Part shown: one piece after another, positions 25,952-34,040 of the stretch
Numbering within the stretch: position 1 is the stretch's first letter
Layout of the letters: each line of letters opens with the position of its first letter
The notes under the pieces: generated by a model
The model's database searches: none
What the model saw: only the letters and a program-made list of their open reading frames with translations
What the model was told of the DNA's origin: nothing
Program-made: the position numbers and the translations under genes
From: an uncultured Desulfovibrionaceae bacterium
GTDB lineage: Bacteria; Desulfobacterota; Desulfovibrionia; Desulfovibrionales; Desulfovibrionaceae
Reading direction: 5' to 3'
NCBI GenBank assembly: GCA_949741925.1
Contig: CATJOY010000061.1
Coordinates: 1 to 60,876, forward strand
Length of the DNA stretch: 60,876 bases

Positions 25952-27502
25952 TCAATCCTCTATTTTGCGGTCCAGCACCCGGCAGTTGATGGCTTCGGCT
26001 ACATGCGGCAGGGCGATGTTTTTTTCTGCCTCAAGATCGGCGATGGTCCGAGCAATGCGCAGAATACGGGTGTAGGCTCTGGCTGAAAGAGCCAACTGCT
26101 CCATAACCCGGCGTAAAAAGCTCCGGCTTTCGGCATCCAGGGCGCAGAATGTTTCCAGGAGCGAGCCCGAGAGATCCGCATTGGCCCGGCAGCGGATTGC
26201 GTCGTTTTCAGCGCTTAGCGGGGCGTAACGCTCCGCTTGGATGGCTCTGGCGGCCAGGATGCGCCCTGCCATGGCGGCTGAGCTTTCCCCGGAGGCCCGG
26301 GTTGAGAGATCCTCATAGGCCACGGCGGGCACTTCCACGTGCATGTCGATGCGGTCCAAGAGCGGGCCCGAAAGCCGGGAACGGTAGCGGCGCACGTCGG
26401 CCTCCGAGCAGATGCACCGGCCTCGAGTATCGCCGTAGTAGCCGCAGGGGCAGGGATTCATAGCCGCAACGAGCATGAAATCCGCCGGGTAGGAAAGGGA
26501 GCCGGAAGCCCGGGAAATGGTAACCCGGCCATCTTCCAGGGGCTGGCGCAGGGTTTCCAGGGTTTGCTTTTTGAATTCAGGCAGTTCGTCCAGAAAGAGT
26601 ACGCCGCGATGGGCCAGGGATATTTCGCCCGGCCGGGGCCAACCGCCGCCGCCGACTAAACCGGCGTGGGAAACGGTGTGGTGAGGAGAACGAAAGGGGC
26701 GTCTCGTTAGCAACCCTTTACCGGCGGGGAGAAGCCCGGCCACACTGTAGACGGCCGAAGTCTCCAGGGTTTCGTCAAAGCCGAGGGGCGGCAACACCGT
26801 GGGAATACGCTGGGCCAACATGGTTTTACCGCTGCCGGGGGGGCCGAGAAAAAGCAGATTATGGCCGCCGGCCGCCGCGATTTCAATAGCTCGCTTGGCG
26901 TGCTCCTGCCCTTTGACTTCAGCGAAATCCGGGGCAAAACCGATCGGTTCGGGCGCAAAAGAGAGGGGCTGGGCTGGTTCCGGGCCGCCTTGCCCGGCCA
27001 GAAGGGCGGCAGCTTCGCCCAAGGTTGTCACCGGATACACGGTCAGCCCTTCAACAACGGCGGCTTCGGCCGCATTGGCGGCAGGGCAGACCAACCGCGT
27101 GAACCTGTTTTTGGCGGCCAGAATGGCCGTGGGCAGTATACCCGGAACTGGGTTAACTTCGCCGGTCAGGGAGAGTTCCCCCGCGATCAGACAGCCGGAG
27201 AGCTTTTCCGGAGGAATCAGGCCGGAAGAGACCAGCAGACCTATGGCCATGGGCAGATCAAAGGCGCTGCCCTCCTTGCGCCGGTCCGCCGGGGCCAGAT
27301 TAATAATGATGCGGGCGGCCGGGAGCTTGAAGGAGGCATTGCGCAGGGCCGTAAAAACCCGTTCGCGGGCTTCGCGCACCGCTCCCTCAGCAAGGCCCAC
27401 CATGGTAAAAGAGGGCAGGCCGCTCCTGGCTACATCCGTCTCCAGAGTTACCCGGAAGGCTTCAATGCCGTGGAGGGCAGCGCAGAAAACACGGCTGATC
27501 AT
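25952..27502 (-). CDS. YifB/ComM family Mg-chelatase-like AAA+ ATPase
   Basis: A 516-residue protein with an N-terminal Lon-protease-like fold (about 1-170, GLPSFTMVGLAEGAVREARE) and an AAA+ domain with Walker A GPPGSGKTMLAQRIP, a Walker B region at VLFLDELPEF, and the C-terminal YifB domain with LSARAYTRILRIARTIADLE. A CPCGYYGD zinc-type insert is present (NPCPCGYYGD). ComM homologues act as hexameric helicases promoting branch migration in natural transformation; the role in this organism is unknown. It lies six bases after lepB and three bases before lgt. Confidence 0.93.
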   Translation of the reverse strand: MISRVFCAALHGIEAFRVTLETDVARSGLPSFTMVGLAEGAVREARERVFTALRNASFKLPAARIIINLAPADRRKEGSAFDLPMAIGLLVSSGLIPPEKLSGCLIAGELSLTGEVNPVPGILPTAILAAKNRFTRLVCPAANAAEAAVVEGLTVYPVTTLGEAAALLAGQGGPEPAQPLSFAPEPIGFAPDFAEVKGQEHAKRAIEIAAAGGHNLLFLGPPGSGKTMLAQRIPTVLPPLGFDETLETSAVYSVAGLLPAGKGLLTRRPFRSPHHTVSHAGLVGGGGWPRPGEISLAHRGVLFLDELPEFKKQTLETLRQPLEDGRVTISRASGSLSYPADFMLVAAMNPCPCGYYGDTRGRCICSEADVRRYRSRLSGPLLDRIDMHVEVPAVAYEDLSTRASGESSAAMAGRILAARAIQAERYAPLSAENDAIRCRANADLSGSLLETFCALDAESRSFLRRVMEQLALSARAYTRILRIARTIADLEAEKNIALPHVAEAINCRVLDRKIED

Positions 27503-27508
27503 CGCGTA

Positions 27509-28114
27509 TCAGCGCAGCCAGGTGCCGATCCGGTTCCAGCGGATATCGGTCAGACCTCCAGCCGACCAGTAGATGATCCAGGCGCGGCCCTGAATGTTTT
27601 CGCGGGGCACCAGGCCCCAGTCTCGAGAATCCGAAGATTCGTCGCGGTTGTCGCCCATAACGAAATAATGGCCTTCCGGAATAACCCGGGGGCTCATGGT
27701 ATCGATACCGGGAACAATGCGGGAACTTGTATTGCGGATATAGGGTTCCACAACCTTTTCGCCGTTGCGGTAGAGCTGCTTATCACGCATTTCTATGACA
27801 TCGCCGGGAACGCCCACGACCCGCTTGATGTAATCCTGAGACATGTCTTTGGGATAGCGGAAAACGATGATATCCCCAATCTGAGGATCGCCGGTTTCCA
27901 AAAGAACCTTGTTGGTGAAGGGAACTTTGACGTTGTAGCTGAATCGGGTAACCAACAGGTAGTCGCCGATCTGAAGCGTGTTCAGCATGGAGCCGGAAGG
28001 GATTTTGTAGGCTTGAACGATGAAGGCCCTGAGGATCAGCGCCAGGATGACGGCAATCAGGAGGGCCTCAAAATAATCCCAGAACACGCTTTTTTGGTTA
28101 ATTTTTTTTTCCAT
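27509..28114 (-). CDS. lepB: signal peptidase I
   Basis: LepB cleaves signal peptides on the outer face of the inner membrane. The ATG at 28114 has GGAG upstream and gives 201 residues; an upstream in-frame ATG adds 12 implausible codons. One N-terminal TM (about 15-33) precedes the catalytic serine in YKIPSGSMLNTLQIGD, and the general-base lysine is in DYIKRVVGVPGD. The GDNRDESSDSRDWG box E is intact. With only one clear TM it resembles the short S26 peptidases. It follows lepA by 71 bases, the common bacterial arrangement. Confidence 0.95.
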   Translation of the reverse strand: MEKKINQKSVFWDYFEALLIAVILALILRAFIVQAYKIPSGSMLNTLQIGDYLLVTRFSYNVKVPFTNKVLLETGDPQIGDIIVFRYPKDMSQDYIKRVVGVPGDVIEMRDKQLYRNGEKVVEPYIRNTSSRIVPGIDTMSPRVIPEGHYFVMGDNRDESSDSRDWGLVPRENIQGRAWIIYWSAGGLTDIRWNRIGTWLR

Positions 28115-28185
28115 ATCCAACTCCAGGGCAGCGCACGGCATCCGCCGCACGCAAGGGAATAAACATGAGGGGCGTTGTAAACGGT

Positions 28186-29991
28186 TTACTCTTCATCCAC
28201 CTGCAGGGCGGCAAGAAAGGCCTCTTGGGGCAGTTCAACGTTGCCCATGCGCTTCATGCGTTTTTTGCCTTCCTTCTGTTTTTCCAAGAGCTTGCGTTTG
28301 CGGGTGATATCTCCGCCGTAACACTTGGCGGTAACGTTCTTCCCCATAGGCGCATTACGTTCTCTGGCGATAACCTTGTTGCCCACAGCCGCCTGGATGA
28401 TTACCTCAAACAGTTGGCGGGGAATAGTCCGTTTAAGCTTCAGGGCAACCGCCCGGCCCCGTTGGTATGCTTTCTCTCTATGCACGATAAAGGCAAGCGC
28501 GTCCACGGGGTCGCCGTTAATGAGCATATCCAGTTTGACAAGATCGGATTCGCGGTAGTCGATGAACTCGTAATCCATAGAGGCGTAACCGCGCGTGCCT
28601 GATTTCAAGCGGTCGAAAAAGTCGAAGACGATTTCCGCGAAGGGCAGTTCGTAAGTGATGATGACCCGGTTGGCCGCAAGGTAGCGCATATCTTTTTGCT
28701 GACCGCGTTTTTCCTCGCAGAGCTTGAAGACATTACCCACGTAATCGTTGGGCGTGTGAATCTCCATGCGTACATACGGTTCGTAAAAGGCGGTGATGCG
28801 TCCTGCATCCGGAAGCTTGGCGGGGTTATCCACCATTTCGGTTCCGCCGTCGCTGGTATCGACTTTGTAAATCACCGAGGGAGCTGTGGCAATGAGCTCC
28901 ATTTGGAACTCGCGCTCCAGCCGTTCCTGGATGATCTCCATATGCAGCAGCCCCAAAAAGCCGCAGCGAAAGCCAAACCCAAGGGCCTGGGAGGTTTCGG
29001 GCTCAAAGGAGAAGGCGGCATCGTTGAGGCGCAGCTTTTCCAGCGCCTGCTTCAGGTTTTCATAATCGGCAGAATCCGTGGGGTAGAGGCCACAGAAAAC
29101 CATGGGCTTAACTTCTTTGAAGCCGGGCACCGGTCCCTTTGCCGGATAGTCGGCCAGGGTGATGGTATCTCCTACCTGCGCATCGCCGAGTTGTTTGATG
29201 CCCGCGCACATAAAGCCGACTTCGCCCGCAGCAAGAGAAGGGATATCCAGCGCTTCGGGGGAGAAAACCCCCAGGCGCAAAACTTCATACTCCACTCCTG
29301 TGGAGAAAAGCCGAATGCGATCGCCTTTTTTTACGGTTCCCTCCATGATCCGAAAAAGCACCACGACACCTTGATAAGAATCGTACCAGGAATCAAAGAT
29401 CAGGGCCTTGAGGGGCAAAGCGGCGTCTCCCGCAGGAGGGGGCAGGCGATCAATGATAGCTTCGAGCAGCTCGGGCACGCCCAAGCCGGTTTTGGCGCTG
29501 ACTTCCAGAGCCCCGGTACAGTCAAGGCCGATGCCCTCTTCAATTTCTTCTTTAACCCGGGCCACATCGGCGCTGGCAAGATCGACTTTGTTGAGCACCG
29601 GGATGATTTCGTGGTTGTGATCAAGGGCCAGGTAGACGTTGGCCAGGGTTTGGGCCTCTACGCCCTGGGTGGAATCTACTACCAGGAGCGCGCCTTCGCA
29701 GGCGGCCAGAGACCGAGAGACCTCATAGTTAAAGTCCACGTGCCCGGGGGTATCAATGAGGTTAAGAATATACTCTTCCCCGTTTCGGCCGCGATAGGGT
29801 ATGCGCACGCTTTGGGCCTTGATGGTAATGCCGCGTTCGCGCTCAAGGTCCATGCGGTCCAAGTATTGATCACGCTTTTCCCGTTCGCTGACCAACCCGG
29901 TGACCTCCAGGATACGGTCGGCAAGGGTGGATTTCCCGTGGTCAATATGGGCGATGATGCTGAAATTGCGAATATTATGCTGTGCAACCAT
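28186..29991 (-). CDS. lepA: elongation factor 4 (ribosomal back-translocase)
   Basis: A 601-residue translational GTPase. G motifs are clear: [10 protein letters not shown] (G1), RGITIKAQ (G2), DTPGHVDF (G3), NKVD (G4) and SAKTG (G5). The unique LepA C-terminal domain is present ([20 protein letters not shown]). EF4 acts on stalled ribosomes under stress. It is the first gene of the lepA-lepB-yifB-lgt group. Confidence 0.97.
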   Translation of the reverse strand: MVAQHNIRNFSIIAHIDHGKSTLADRILEVTGLVSEREKRDQYLDRMDLERERGITIKAQSVRIPYRGRNGEEYILNLIDTPGHVDFNYEVSRSLAACEGALLVVDSTQGVEAQTLANVYLALDHNHEIIPVLNKVDLASADVARVKEEIEEGIGLDCTGALEVSAKTGLGVPELLEAIIDRLPPPAGDAALPLKALIFDSWYDSYQGVVVLFRIMEGTVKKGDRIRLFSTGVEYEVLRLGVFSPEALDIPSLAAGEVGFMCAGIKQLGDAQVGDTITLADYPAKGPVPGFKEVKPMVFCGLYPTDSADYENLKQALEKLRLNDAAFSFEPETSQALGFGFRCGFLGLLHMEIIQERLEREFQMELIATAPSVIYKVDTSDGGTEMVDNPAKLPDAGRITAFYEPYVRMEIHTPNDYVGNVFKLCEEKRGQQKDMRYLAANRVIITYELPFAEIVFDFFDRLKSGTRGYASMDYEFIDYRESDLVKLDMLINGDPVDALAFIVHREKAYQRGRAVALKLKRTIPRQLFEVIIQAAVGNKVIARERNAPMGKNVTAKCYGGDITRKRKLLEKQKEGKKRMKRMGNVELPQEAFLAALQVDEE

Positions 29992-30363
29992 ACAGTTTCC
30001 CGTTTCTTCCCCAGTCCGCCGCTATGATCATCTTTCGGTAGGCTGGAGCACGCCGTTAGGGCAAGCGGAACTTCATACACGATAATGTGGGGAAAGTCTA
30101 ATCTCGAGGGGATTATTTTTTGGGGAGGACTAAGAATATGGAGATCCTGAGGGGAAGTCAAGGCCGCGAAAGCGGAAAAAAGGCTGCCTTGGCCAGCCCT
30201 AACCATAGGCCGGAGTCGAGCTGCTTTATCCAAATAGGGGGGCAGCGGCAAAGCTCCCCCGGTACAGTCTCGGAAAGGTCTTGCCGAGAACCTCGGGCAA
30301 TCAAGGGAGATTTTTTCGTTGGTCCACTCGGGCGCCTTGCGAGGCGGATTGCCCAACTGGCCT
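29992..30363. other. intergenic stretch upstream of lepA
   Basis: Some 370 bases between lepA and the first Hpt gene. It contains several short GC-rich inverted repeats but no gene, RNA or clear promoter that I can recognise. Confidence 0.4.
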
Positions 30364-30711
30364 TCAGACCAAGGAAAACAACGTTTCCCGCAGTTCGTAT
30401 AGGTGGGGTTTAAGTCGGGAAAATTCCAAGACCGCTCTAGAGAGATCGCCCGCAGCGCAGGCCTTCTCCAGGGCAGAGGCCATAGCCTGGATTTCCACAG
30501 CGCCGATAGTGGCGCAGTTGCTTTTCAGAGAATGAGCAAAACGCCGGGCGTTCGGCAGATTTTCAGGAGCTATGGCCTGCTCTAAGCTGACCAGGGTTTC
30601 CGGCAGCGCGGCGGCAAACGCAGAGGCTATTTTCAAATAGAGGGCTTTGTCGCCCATGCGGGCGACAGCCTCATTGATAGAGAGGGAAACCGGCATCGGG
30701 TGCTCCGGCAA
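30364..30711 (-). CDS. stand-alone Hpt (histidine phosphotransfer) protein
   Basis: This 115-residue, mainly helical protein is a single Hpt domain. The phospho-accepting histidine is His60 in ARRFAHSLKSNCATIGA, matching the AHxLKG/S-like consensus (HSLKS). It would relay phosphate between a hybrid histidine kinase and a response regulator. No kinase or receiver gene is adjacent. The start could also be the ATG five codons later. A second Hpt gene lies about 300 bases upstream on the same strand, after an R2 and an R1 repeat. Confidence 0.85.
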   Translation of the reverse strand: MPEHPMPVSLSINEAVARMGDKALYLKIASAFAAALPETLVSLEQAIAPENLPNARRFAHSLKSNCATIGAVEIQAMASALEKACAAGDLSRAVLEFSRLKPHLYELRETLFSLV

Positions 30712-30730
30712 GACGGGCTTGCTACAGTGT

Positions 30731-30847
30731 TATGCCCCCGGCGGCCGAGGCGTTGTCCCGGAATCCGCCAGGGGAATGGTTTCTCTTAGCCCCCTATTGG
30801 GCAAGAAAAAGGAAAGAGGACACAAGAACATCGTTCCTGTGTCCTGG
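30731..30847 (+). repeat. dispersed repeat family R2, copy 1
   Basis: It starts with GCCCCCGGCGGCCGAGGCGT and ends with an almost perfect hairpin (AGGACACAAGAAC pairing with GTTCCTGTGTCCT at 30816-30844). Related copies lie at 51804-51996 and 53281-53405. It directly adjoins R1 copy 5. Confidence 0.6.
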
Positions 30848-30875
30848 AGAACGAGGCCAAGAGCTATTTTTACTC

Positions 30876-31010
30876 TTCATTCATCCACACAAGGCTGCAT
30901 ACTTCTCTCCGGCAAGAAAGATAAAAAATGAATAAAGGCATAGCACGGCACGCCGACATGGTTCTTTCCGGCTGACGCCGCCGGGAGGTGCTTGGCGCAG
31001 AAATAATGGG
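30876..31010 (-). repeat. dispersed repeat family R1, copy 5 (inverted)
   Basis: On the minus strand the order TTTCTGCGCCAAGC, GGCGGCGTCAGCCGG, TGTCGGCGTG, TTTCTTGCCGGAGAGAAG, TATGCAGCC follows the other copies. It lies directly after the end of the second Hpt gene. Confidence 0.6.
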
Positions 31011-31018
31011 AAACGCCT

Positions 31019-31624
31019 CTAGCCGGGAAAAACTTTGTTGACCAAATCCAGAGCCTCTTTGAAATCAAAGTTGTCTACAGCTTTTTCCAGCGGCGCGGCT
31101 ATAGCCGGATACGCGGCTGCAATGGCCGGTTTCAGGTCAAGGTAAACAGAACAGGCTTTGGCGTCATCTTCTTGCATAAGCGTAACGAACAAGCGCATTG
31201 TTTCGGAGGGCACACCGCCGGGCCGGGAAGCGGCAGGCTGCTCCGGCGCGCCAAGACCATCCAGATAGGCTTTTACGCCGGCTAGAGCTTCAGCGAGTTG
31301 TTGCCGGAAGGCCGCCAAAGCCGCACTGCGGGCAGTCGTATCGGCGCCAGGGCGGCACAGCGGCTCAAGGGCCGCTGCTGCTGCTTGCAGACCGGAGGCG
31401 CCAAGGTTGCCGGCCAGGCCTTTGATGGTGTGGGCCGCCCGTTCTGCTTCATCCAAGGTACCGGTATCCAAAAGGTTTTGAATATCGTCCGCCGTGGAGG
31501 CATAAGAAGCCAGAAACTTGGTCAACAGTTTTTCATATAGTTTCTGGTTGCCTGCCAAGCGTTTCAGTGCCCCGGCAACGTCAAGAGCCTGCCCGGATGC
31601 AGTGCTTTCCATGAGAGATGTCAT
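31019..31624 (-). CDS. Hpt domain protein with C-terminal extension
   Basis: A 201-residue protein whose first 125 residues are an Hpt four-helix bundle with His65 in ERAAHTIKGLAGNLGASGL, a near-consensus phosphorylation site. The rest (about 135-201) is a helical region (FVTLMQEDDAKACSVYLDL, KAVDNFDFKEALDLVNKVF) resembling the end of Hpt-containing hybrid kinases. It may therefore be a fragment derived from such a kinase that now stands alone. GAGGAA precedes the ATG. No cognate partner lies nearby. Confidence 0.82.
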   Translation of the reverse strand: MTSLMESTASGQALDVAGALKRLAGNQKLYEKLLTKFLASYASTADDIQNLLDTGTLDEAERAAHTIKGLAGNLGASGLQAAAAALEPLCRPGADTTARSAALAAFRQQLAEALAGVKAYLDGLGAPEQPAASRPGGVPSETMRLFVTLMQEDDAKACSVYLDLKPAIAAAYPAIAAPLEKAVDNFDFKEALDLVNKVFPG

Positions 31625-31699
31625 AATGCTTCCTCTTTCTATATTTCATGGCCCGCGGCTTTTTGTCTGTTTCGCGGGCGAGTTTGTTCTACTACGTCA

Positions 31700-31915
31700 C
31701 TACGGCTCGCAGGTGGTCCGTATTGTTGTCGTGGCAGGAATGTATCCATGCCGAGCCAAGGCAGTGCTCTCAGACCCTGCCACAGTATCGGCGGCCTCGA
31801 CAATAACCGGGATTCCCGGATGCAGTCTGTCGATTTCCGGGGCCAGGGTCATTGTGGAGGCCCGAAGGAATCCCTTTACAGCATCTGAGATCCATAAAAA
31901 GTGGATCTCCCCGGT
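31700..31915 (-). pseudogene. unidentified coding remnant without start codon
   Basis: On the minus strand a 71-codon open frame ends in tandem stops (TAG TGA) and has protein-like composition, for example ASTMTLAPEIDRLHPGIPVI followed by VEAADTVAGSESTALARHGY. It has no start codon and is cut by a TAA upstream; a neighbouring frame then reads AVEVNTINRGDPLFMDL, suggesting a frameshift. I do not recognise the parent family; the C-terminus of an Asp/Glu-racemase-like protein is a weak guess. Confidence 0.3.
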
Positions 31916-32074
31916 TTATGGTGTTGACTTCCACCGCCGCAGGCCATTCACGAGCGGCATTCTGTACCCCTTACGGGAAGAAGATAGCGGCGCTTGCTGA
32001 TGGATGATCCGTTCATTAAGCGGAAGACGCGCCGGACCGCAGATTGGCGCTGCTCTCGGTCAGGGCCTTGTACA

Positions 32075-32104
32075 AAAATAACAAAGCCACGGCTTTGTTA
32101 TTTT
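32075..32104. terminator. perfect 14-bp bidirectional hairpin
   Basis: AAAATAACAAAGCC (32075-32088) pairs exactly with GGCTTTGTTATTTT (32091-32104); the innermost pairs must open to form a loop. The T-rich and A-rich flanks fit a terminator in either direction. Confidence 0.6.
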
Positions 32105-32286
32105 GCTCTTCAAGAAAACCAAAGTCAAGCAGGATGCAACAAGGCCGGGGAGGGCAAGGCAAACATTGTGAAGCTGCCCTTTTCCAAATCCCTGCCAAGG
32201 GATATTTGCCCTCAACACGTCGGCCGATCTTGCGGGCCGAAAGGGCATAAGAAGGGGAGGCAAGGTTCAGGAGGAGGATGCCCCGG

Positions 32287-32315
32287 CCGGATGTGGGGCA
32301 AGGCCCCACATCCGG
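32287..32315. repeat. perfect 13-bp GC-rich hairpin
   Basis: CCGGATGTGGGGC and GCCCCACATCCGG are separated by AAG. There is no T-run. It resembles the GGGGC..GCCCC cores of R2 but is not clearly a member. Confidence 0.5.
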
Positions 32316-32589
32316 GTACAATGCGTTGAGAAAGGAGCCTCCTACCGCGACGGCCTGTTTTTTCCGCCGGGGTGGAACCTTGGGGCAGAATAAAGCAACG
32401 TAGCCGTCACAGCGTAGAAACCAAGGGCTTATTCACCAGGAGGCGGTATTTGAGGCGTGTACTCTCCGGAAGTCTGCTGCTGCTCCGCCGCGCTGTGTAT
32501 CCGCCTCACGGATGTGCTTGGCAGCCATGCTGGCGGAGCAGCTTGAAGCGCGGAAAAGCGAAATTGATCGGTCCCGCCTCCATGCCGGA

Positions 32590-32985
32590 TCAAAAGGCCT
32601 GTTGGTAAGTGAAATCCGTGACCTTGCGGCCTTTGTCAAACTTGATGGTCATAAACAAGGGCACGCCGCTTTGCGCTGAATAGCCGTCAATGATCAGCAC
32701 TTCACCGCCTTCCTTATTGGCGGCATAGGCGAAGTTCGCCCTTTTACCATTATAGGACCAGATTTCACCGGCCCGGGGGTCGGCCTGGATTTTGTCCGCG
32801 GCCCCCAAAAGCTGGAGCACTTGGCTCATGGTCATACCGACCCGGATTTCAATCTGGGCCGGACTGTGTGTTCCGGATTGAGCAGCAGGCGGGGTTTCTG
32901 AGGAAGACGCGGCATCCGTGCTGCCGGTTTCACAGCCGCTGAGACAGAAAAGCAGGGCAAGCAAAAAAACGAAAGACTTACGCAT
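32590..32985 (-). CDS. small lipoprotein with BamE/SmpA-like domain
   Basis: From the ATG at 32985 (TGAGG upstream) the protein has 131 residues; the longer open frame adds 51 unlikely codons. It begins with a lipoprotein signal peptide (KSFVFLLALLFCLSGCETG, lipobox LSGC), then a Ser/Ala/Pro linker. The folded domain has IRVGMTMSQVLQLLGAADKI and GEIWSYNGKRANFAYA, the pattern of the SmpA/OmlA (BamE) fold. BamE proper is part of the outer-membrane assembly machine. Here the TMSQVLQLLG helix and Trp-Tyr strand support the fold only, and a general envelope lipoprotein is as likely. No operon partners. Confidence 0.75.
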   Translation of the reverse strand: MRKSFVFLLALLFCLSGCETGSTDAASSSETPPAAQSGTHSPAQIEIRVGMTMSQVLQLLGAADKIQADPRAGEIWSYNGKRANFAYAANKEGGEVLIIDGYSAQSGVPLFMTIKFDKGRKVTDFTYQQAF

Positions 32986-33312
32986 ACGAGCCTCATACTC
33001 TGGGTGAATCACGAAGCCGGCCGGAACGACCGGCTGTTTCCGCAGACGATATCCGGCAGACCGGAATCGGATCCGAAATGGCGCACCATTCCGGGCTGCC
33101 CCGTCCCTATGGGGCATGAGTAAATGGGTAATACACAAAAGCGAAGAAAAAGACCAGCCTTCCGCGAGATGTTTCTCACATCGGGAATATTACGGAAAAT
33201 GTGTCGGGTTCCCGCAGATACCTTGGGAGCGCGAGGGTAAAGGGCCGTTGTGGATGCAGGAGAGCGCGAACGATGAAAGAGAGAGAATTTTCAAGACTAA
33301 GAATTTTCGCTC

Positions 33313-33341
33313 TTGACCGCAAGGGCTCCCCCCGGTAGAAG
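33313..33341 (+). promoter_or_regulatory. promoter of tRNA-Arg
   Basis: TTGACC at 33313-33318 and TAGAAG at 33336-33341 are spaced by 17 bases; transcription would start about four bases before the mature tRNA. Confidence 0.5.
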
Positions 33342-33351
33342 AACTCAGCCA

Positions 33352-33428
<77 letters not shown>

Positions 33429-33435
33429 ATACTTG

Positions 33436-33473
33436 AGGGCACTTGCGGATGCAGCGCATGTGCCCTTCTTTTT
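33436..33473 (+). terminator. terminator of tRNA-Arg
   Basis: A 12-bp stem with one mismatch (33436-33447 and 33455-33466) with a seven-base loop, followed by TCTTTTT. Confidence 0.88.
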
Positions 33474-34040
33474 AGGCTCATGGTTTTGGAGGTATGATCG
33501 ATATCTGGCAATACCTCTACGGTGGCCCTTTTTGCCGACCCATAAGATAGAGAGCAGCCTTCGCCTGAAAAGCAGCCTCCGGTTGGCAAGGAGGATGATT
33601 TTCGATACATTTCCCACCGGTTTATCAAACCGGCGTTCCCGGTGATCCGCGAACGCCGGTCCCGGAGAGCATGCGGCGCTCTACGACCGCCCCATACCTC
33701 GAACCAGGCGCGCCCCGTTCACAAGCCGCAGGCTGTACCGGTCCGGCAGTCCTGCCCGCAATCCCAAAAGAATTTTTGCCGATTTTTTCTAAACCGGACC
33801 GGGGGAGCAGAGTTCGCATCTCTTCGCTTCGACCGGATCAGCCTGCCCGGGACGCTATGGCTTTCGCCGGGGCGGATGCCGGGGCACGCCCGGACCCTGG
33901 AGCGAGCCTAAAGACCGTACGACACAAATGCGATTTTTTCCCGTGTTTCGTCGTCAGCAACGTCGGCACGGGCCTAACCCGGGAATCTGACTGCTCTGCC
34001 GCGCGCGGGTTCCCTGAAATTAACCCAAGAAGGTACTGCC
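33474..34040. other. intergenic stretch before the CoA-disulfide reductase gene
   Basis: Some 570 bases with a 10-bp inverted repeat (ACCGGCGTTC at 33629-33638 pairing with 33651-33660). No gene is recognised; the open frames are Arg/Pro-rich noise. No phage integrase lies beside the tRNA. Confidence 0.45.

Larger units (their letters stand above)
31625..32589. other. long non-coding stretch with a gene remnant and two strong hairpins
   Basis: Nearly 1 kb without an intact gene. It contains the degenerate coding remnant at 31700-31915 (minus), the AT-rich hairpin at 32075-32104, the GC-rich hairpin at 32287-32315 and otherwise unrecognised sequence. This pattern suggests decaying genes. Confidence 0.5.

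Noticed and set aside
28696..30027. 443-codon plus-strand open frame opposite lepA
   Set aside because: Shadow of a highly conserved gene.
31518..32000. 160-codon plus-strand frame in the 1-kb gap
   Set aside because: It begins antisense inside the Hpt gene and overlaps the better protein-like remnant on the minus strand.
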